Shown here piece by piece: positions 61,760 through 64,000 of a stretch of 64,000 nt of DNA. This DNA is from Atopsyche davidsoni (Eukaryota; Arthropoda; Insecta; Trichoptera; Hydrobiosidae). The notes under the pieces were generated by a model. The model searched no databases. It was not told where the DNA came from and saw only the letters and a list, made by a program, of their open reading frames with translations. The position numbers were made by a program, and so were the translations under genes. Positions within the stretch are counted from its first letter, which is position 1. Every line of letters begins with the position of its first letter. The stretch is from contig JAILWY010000001.1 in the NCBI GenBank assembly GCA_022113835.1, forward strand, positions 5,084,001-5,148,000. Reading direction: 5' to 3'.

Positions 61760-62430
61760 TCTTAAACGTGGGATAGCTTTATGGAGGGATGGCTGATAAA
61801 AAGACCATAACTGAACTTACAGGGGTGATAAGTGATAGCTCCCGTACTAGGGTGCTTCATTTAAATTCAGCAGTTTACTGTAAAGCGACCGATAATATTT
61901 AGTATTTAAAATTGCAACATTTTTTAAATTTTTACTAGATGCTTGTCAGATTTTTTTAATTGATAAAATACATTCATTTTATCATTGATAGCAAGCTATT
62001 TGTTTTTCTTAATATAAATCTAAATTACCAAAAATACTAATGATGGAACAAAAAAGGGTAGAGGGTTATCTAGCTAAATAAAAATTATTATATGATATGG
62101 TTCAGTTATTAAAACAAATAAAAACAATGAATCTTCATCTAGATATATATAAAATTACATGTTTGTAAACACAAGGTAAATATAAAAAACATTTTATATA
62201 AAATTACTGCAATTGTATATGTAGTTATAAGACATAAAATATAATTTATATAATAGCAAAACGTCAGTTAATATATAATTTTTTATTTATAATTTAAAAA
62301 ATCAAGATTCACTGAATGTTCTTTACAAGACTTCCCTGGCACGTAAAATAGTTTTTTTAAACAAATATTGAGAGATAAGAATTAATTTATATCTCGTATA
62401 AAAGAAATAAAGGTGTTAATAAAAAACGTT
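61760..62430. other. AT-rich spacer
   Basis: No recognisable feature. Confidence 0.5.
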
Positions 62431-62439
62431 ATAAAAGGC

Positions 62440-62640
62440 GTCGGTGTTCAGAGTCGGCGGCGTCTTGTTGAGTGGAAGGCCTCGCTCCAGAAATAGATCT
62501 TTCCAATAATAATTATACAAGTTAATGATAATAATCACAGGGCAGTTTGGATTTGACAAATGGTTTCCGCCTCCACCGGCCGCTGAAACCTCCCTTACGT
62601 TCAACCGAAATAAATTTAAGGAACTACCCTGGAGCACTGC
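62440..62640. promoter_or_regulatory. Mixed GC-rich island with homeodomain-like core
   Basis: Two GC-rich shoulders surround CCAATAATAATTATACAAGT and TTAATGATAATAATCACAGG (~62504-62543), an arrangement common in insect enhancers. A 108-codon minus frame overlaps without a domain. Confidence 0.25.
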
Positions 62641-62649
62641 TCGGGTCAA

Positions 62650-64000
62650 GAAGCGGACTTCGCAAAATAAAATTTGTTTAAAGTAATATTTTATCCCTAC
62701 TACAAAACATACATTTTTACACTGTACAATGATTAAGTGCACTTTATAATTTTAATAATTTTTTTGATTAGGTGAAAATATCTTATAATTAAACTTATAC
62801 TATTTTAAATATAACCTAGCGCGCACTGACAAAATAATTTTCAACACCATTCTGGTCAATTGTGTAATTGTTTGTTATGAATTGAATTTTGTAATAAGAA
62901 CCGGTGAGATTATTTTTATAAAAAGTTATTTATTTGATACATATATATTTCTCAAATTACTCTTAAATTCCATGACGATGAAAAAAATGGTTAAACACCG
63001 TTTTGTTGGTTTGGGTGTGATCGCCAATTATAGTCGATTTTAATGGTTATGTTTTAATGAAATTAAGTTAATATTTAAGTAATCATTACTTTAAAAAAAA
63101 TAAACCATATGAATCTTTATTTTTTATCTAACAAAAATTTGATAATTAAGAAAAAACATATAAAGGGTATTTTTTTTTAAATATTCTACAATAATAATAG
63201 TGAATAAGTGCAGCATCCCTGCACCTGTGCAGGCCTCGGGCCCCGGCAACCTGTCGGGCGCAGGCCATAGTAATTTGACACCCCGGCGTGGAATGCGCAG
63301 GTATTTATCGACTATTGACTGAATACTGGATGTTGCACCCTCTACTGCCGCTCTCGTGGCTCCCTCTCGCATCTTCCCATTCTTGAAAAACATAACAAAA
63401 GGCAGGGCCGCACTTTGAAACCACGACTTTCAGCTAAAAATAAACTAAATTTTTCATAGAAAAAATATGTTTATATGTTAGGTTAATCAAGATTAAAATA
63501 AAATGCTGTGTTTAAAGTTGTCGCATGTTCATTAACAAAACATTAATATATTGCAGTCAATACATAATATACGAATTATTTTTATTTATGTGTTGTCATT
63601 ACTTACAGGATTGCCTGAATCGCGATTTGATTAAGTTTGTGGAAAAAAATGTCAAAATTTCAAAGAAATAACATTTAAAAATGCATACTGCGTACGTTAG
63701 TTATGTAACTTCACAGTGATTAAATAAAACTGGGTTTATAAATGCGTTAGCAAAAATATATATTTTTTTTAAAAAGTTAAAAATAGTTTTTTTGTCACTA
63801 AACAAATACACCGATATTTTATAGTAAAATAATGTTTTTAACATAAGGGTCGAAAAAACACTATCACACATCAATAGTATGGATCTTCACAAAGCAAATG
63901 CCTTGTTTTTTGATAATATTAAAAGTAGATAAAATTTCATCCCCAGTGGTGTCCTGCAACGCACCCCCGGCCGTTGCGCTTGCCGGCACAAAGGGAAACA
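62650..64000. other. AT-rich non-coding stretch with GC ends
   Basis: A GC-rich patch at 63210-63380 and the last ~50 bases are less AT-rich. No gene, repeat or RNA recognised. Confidence 0.45.

Noticed and set aside
1..64000. Bacterial or viral systems (operons, CRISPR, integrases, prophage)
   Set aside because: No such genes or arrays; composition and mobile elements are those of an animal nuclear genome.

Overview
This window looks like an AT-rich nuclear genome of an arthropod, most likely an insect. The base composition is low in G+C with long A/T runs. The mobile elements that can be recognised are of insect type: a mariner transposase remnant, 3' ends of an R1/I-like LINE with an RNase H domain, 3' ends of an RTE-like LINE, a tRNA-derived SINE, and hAT-like ends. 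The order or species cannot be told from the sequence. There are no operons, no ribosome-binding-site-led genes, no rRNA, no functional tRNA and no CRISPR array.

No host protein-coding gene can be confirmed. The longest reading frame (from 42956) is explained by a decayed LINE, and most others are of a length expected by chance at this composition. I flag several uncertain exon-like segments: 40404-40618 (open exactly between a splice acceptor and a GTGAGT donor), 11862-11952, 44679-44774, a 24-nt micro-exon at 5410-5433, and an initiator plus strong donor pair near 45748-45794. The window reads as a gene desert or a very large intron. It is punctuated every few kilobases by GC-rich, CpG-containing islands of 150-500 bp holding palindromic factor sites, and I interpret these tentatively as regulatory elements.

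Region by region: 0-5.7 kb has an RTE-like LINE remnant (minus), one copy of a ~220-bp repeat (family A), a perfect RFX X-box and several GC islands. 5.7-20.6 kb is mostly featureless AT-rich DNA with an intact tRNA-Thr-derived SINE (12.5-12.8 kb, perfect 12-bp target-site duplication), a second family A copy (15.5 kb), GC islands at 16-17 and 19.6 kb, the 3' end of the R1/I-like LINE (19.7-20.0 kb, minus) and an RTE-like 3' end (20.5 kb). 20.6-37.7 kb is largely empty except for a GC island at 28 kb and a remarkable foldback SINE at 31.7-32.0 kb inside one 12-bp target-site duplication. 37.7-44 kb has a 104-bp-arm palindrome with a hammerhead-like core, a third family A copy, the candidate exon at 40.4 kb and an R1/I-like LINE fragment. 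44-64 kb has a mariner remnant (47.6 kb), hAT-like ends (50.6 and 56.9 kb), a three-unit 208-bp tandem array (52.5-53.1 kb), three more RTE-like 3' ends (57.9, 58.7, 61.3 kb) and more GC islands. Five perfect TGACGTCA sites lie between 42.8 and 60.6 kb.

The strongest observations are the foldback SINE, the palindrome with the ribozyme-like motif, the tandem array, the X-box and the cluster of cAMP-response-type palindromes. No complete new biological system is evident.
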